Below, in pieces: positions 62,879-64,000 of a DNA stretch of 64,000 bases. This stretch comes from Natronolimnobius baerhuensis (lineage in GTDB: Archaea; Halobacteriota; Halobacteria; Halobacteriales; Natrialbaceae). The stretch covers positions 744,001-808,000 of the forward strand of contig NZ_MWPH01000001.1 in the NCBI RefSeq assembly GCF_002177135.1, written 5' to 3'. The notes beneath the pieces are model-generated. The model did not search any database and was not told the origin of the DNA. It worked only from the letters and a program-made list of their open reading frames with translations. Made by a program: the position numbers and the translations under genes. Position 1 is the first letter of the stretch. Every line of letters starts with the position of its first letter.

Positions 62879-64000
62879 TTAGCTCAACTGGGACATCGCC
62901 CAGCGAATGTCGAGCAAGCCGCTGCCGACCGCCAGCGCGAGCCACGCGGCGACGCCGACGCCAACTGCGGCGAGCAACGTGATGACGCCAGAGACGTACG
63001 GCAGGAATGCGACGACGATGAGGGACATCCCGAGAGCGATTGCGCAGGTCTTGACGACGGTGACTGCAAGCGCGCGAAGCGAGAGCGAGAGCTCGAGGTG
63101 GATCAGATAGAGGTTGACGATGACCATGAGCACGTAACTGACCACCGTCGATATCGCGGCTCCGGCGACGCCAATCGTCGGCAAGAGCGCGAGATTGAGT
63201 CCGACGTTCACGATGGCTGCCCCGCCTTTCGAGATCGCGCGGTGGCGGGCGCGACCGAGGTAATCGAGTGCGTCGTTCGTGATCTTGTTGATCGACTGGA
63301 GGACGACGAAGACCGAAAGTAACTGGACGAGCGCAATTGCACCGAGGTAGTCGTCGCCGAAGACGAACCGAATCCCCGGATCGGCGACGAGTACCATCCC
63401 TGCGGCTGCCGGAACGTAAAACAGGAGATTGTACTCGAGTGCCGTCTCGTAAATGCTTGAGGCCCGCCCGATGTCGTTGCTGGATTTCGACTCACCGAAC
63501 GTCGGCGCAACGGCGAAGCCGAGCGAACTCGCGGGCGCAGTGACGAACTCCGTGAGCTGTTTTGCGAGCGTGTAGTAAGCCACAGCGACGGGTGTGAGAA
63601 ACGCCCCGACGAGGACGATATCGACGCGTTTGAACATGATCGACGAGGCACCGGTCACGGACAGCGGCAGACTGTACTCGAGAATGCGGCGGGTGAGTCC
63701 CTTCTCGCTCGAGTCAGTCCCTGTCTTGGCGGACTCGCTATCGGTGGCGACGATCTCGTCTGGCATCGTCGAGACCCAGCGATAGAGGACGATCAAGCCG
63801 ACCGTTGCGCCGAGTCCGTAGCCGACGGCGTAGCCGAGGACGGCACCGGGAATCCCGAAGCCGAGCGCGAGGAGGGTAACGACGAACGCGAAGATGCCGA
63901 CATTCGAGACAATTGAGAGCAGTGCACTCCAGGTTACGCGGTTGAATCCCTGACAGAGGAAGTAGACGTACGAGCGAAGCGTTTGCCCAATAATGAACAG
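62879..64000 (-). CDS. Wzx-type oligosaccharide flippase, C-terminal part (start lies right of the window)
   Basis: The frame is open without stop from the right edge to the stop at 62879, giving 373 residues. At least nine membrane helices are seen, such as GIFAFVVTLLALGFGIPGAVLGYAVGYGLG, MVLVADPGIRFVFGDDYLGAI and VITLLAAVGVGVAAWLALAVGSGLL. IMFKRVDIVLVGAFLTPVAVAYYTLAKQLTEFV is the signature of the polysaccharide-biosynthesis flippase/MATE superfamily. It should flip lipid-linked oligosaccharides across the membrane. The N-terminal helices are outside the window. Confidence 0.93.
   Translation of the reverse strand: MFIIGQTLRSYVYFLCQGFNRVTWSALLSIVSNVGIFAFVVTLLALGFGIPGAVLGYAVGYGLGATVGLIVLYRWVSTMPDEIVATDSESAKTGTDSSEKGLTRRILEYSLPLSVTGASSIMFKRVDIVLVGAFLTPVAVAYYTLAKQLTEFVTAPASSLGFAVAPTFGESKSSNDIGRASSIYETALEYNLLFYVPAAAGMVLVADPGIRFVFGDDYLGAIALVQLLSVFVVLQSINKITNDALDYLGRARHRAISKGGAAIVNVGLNLALLPTIGVAGAAISTVVSYVLMVIVNLYLIHLELSLSLRALAVTVVKTCAIALGMSLIVVAFLPYVSGVITLLAAVGVGVAAWLALAVGSGLLDIRWAMSQLS

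Noticed and set aside
1-64000. The very frequent palindrome CTCGAG as a possible recognition or regulatory site
   Set aside because: It mostly arises from Leu-Glu codons (CTC GAG) and occurs in genes throughout the window, not at promoters.
1-64000. CRISPR arrays, rRNA genes and insertion sequences
   Set aside because: No spaced direct repeats of CRISPR type, no conserved rRNA stretch and no transposase or terminal inverted repeats were found.

Overview
The window is chromosomal DNA from an extremely halophilic archaeon, most likely of the Natrialbales/Natrialbaceae type (class and order are inference). The GC content is high, CTCGAG occurs constantly through Leu-Glu codons, the predicted proteins are very acidic, and most starts lie just behind an A/T-rich TATA element (leaderless mRNAs). 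Many haloarchaeal hallmarks are present: twin-arginine signals, PGF-CTERM tails, archaeal GHMP-type shikimate kinase, Cdc48, an Lhr-type helicase, and small Cys-rich zinc-ribbon proteins. I found no rRNA, no complete tRNA, no CRISPR array, no transposase and no integrase.

Layout. 1-13.2 kb holds housekeeping genes: the end of class I fructose-1,6-bisphosphatase, an unusual Tat-type trypsin-fold protease, an acyl-CoA carboxylase carboxyltransferase, a maoC plus two PH-domain genes in one operon, a Tat-exported penicillin-acylase-type Ntn hydrolase divergent from an HxlR regulator, a polysaccharide deacetylase and small conserved proteins. 13.2-21.6 kb is the stress operon prkA-prkA2-yeaH-spoVR behind a long, A/T-rich leader with three tandem repeats. 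21.6-30.4 kb holds a HEAT-repeat protein, YjbQ, a glycerophosphodiesterase, an SDR, glutamine synthetase, a thioredoxin and small regulators. 30.5-42.9 kb holds the Lhr helicase, a receiver protein lacking its phospho-acceptor Asp, phosphatidylserine decarboxylase, a large catalase, Cdc48, and shikimate kinase translationally coupled to chorismate mutase.

42.9-46.0 kb is the most interesting stretch. The last 33 bases of the chorismate mutase gene, which encode LNKVEQRENR-stop, recur three more times downstream at 43672, 44854 and 45975. Each copy has the same length, a readable LNKV(E/K)Q... tail and a stop in the same place. The three intervals between the copies carry a RHH/RelE toxin-antitoxin pair, a Tat lipoprotein trypsin-like protease, and a small membrane protein plus a MazF-type toxin-antitoxin pair. 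I read this as stacked, site-specific insertions at the 3' end of the chorismate mutase gene, each of which brought its own version of the gene's tail. No integrase remains in the window.

46.0-50.2 kb holds GrpB, an AAC(3)-type acetyltransferase, two universal stress proteins and an HTH/membrane-protein pair. 50.5-64 kb leads into an envelope-polysaccharide region: a YdjM-like membrane hydrolase, a polysaccharide deacetylase coupled to a PGF-CTERM protein, a metallophosphoesterase, a DUF354 protein, an alpha-toroid protein coupled to a GT4 glycosyltransferase, a FemAB-like acyltransferase, a Tat-exported beta-helix protein with duplicated domains, and a truncated Wzx-type flippase at the right edge.
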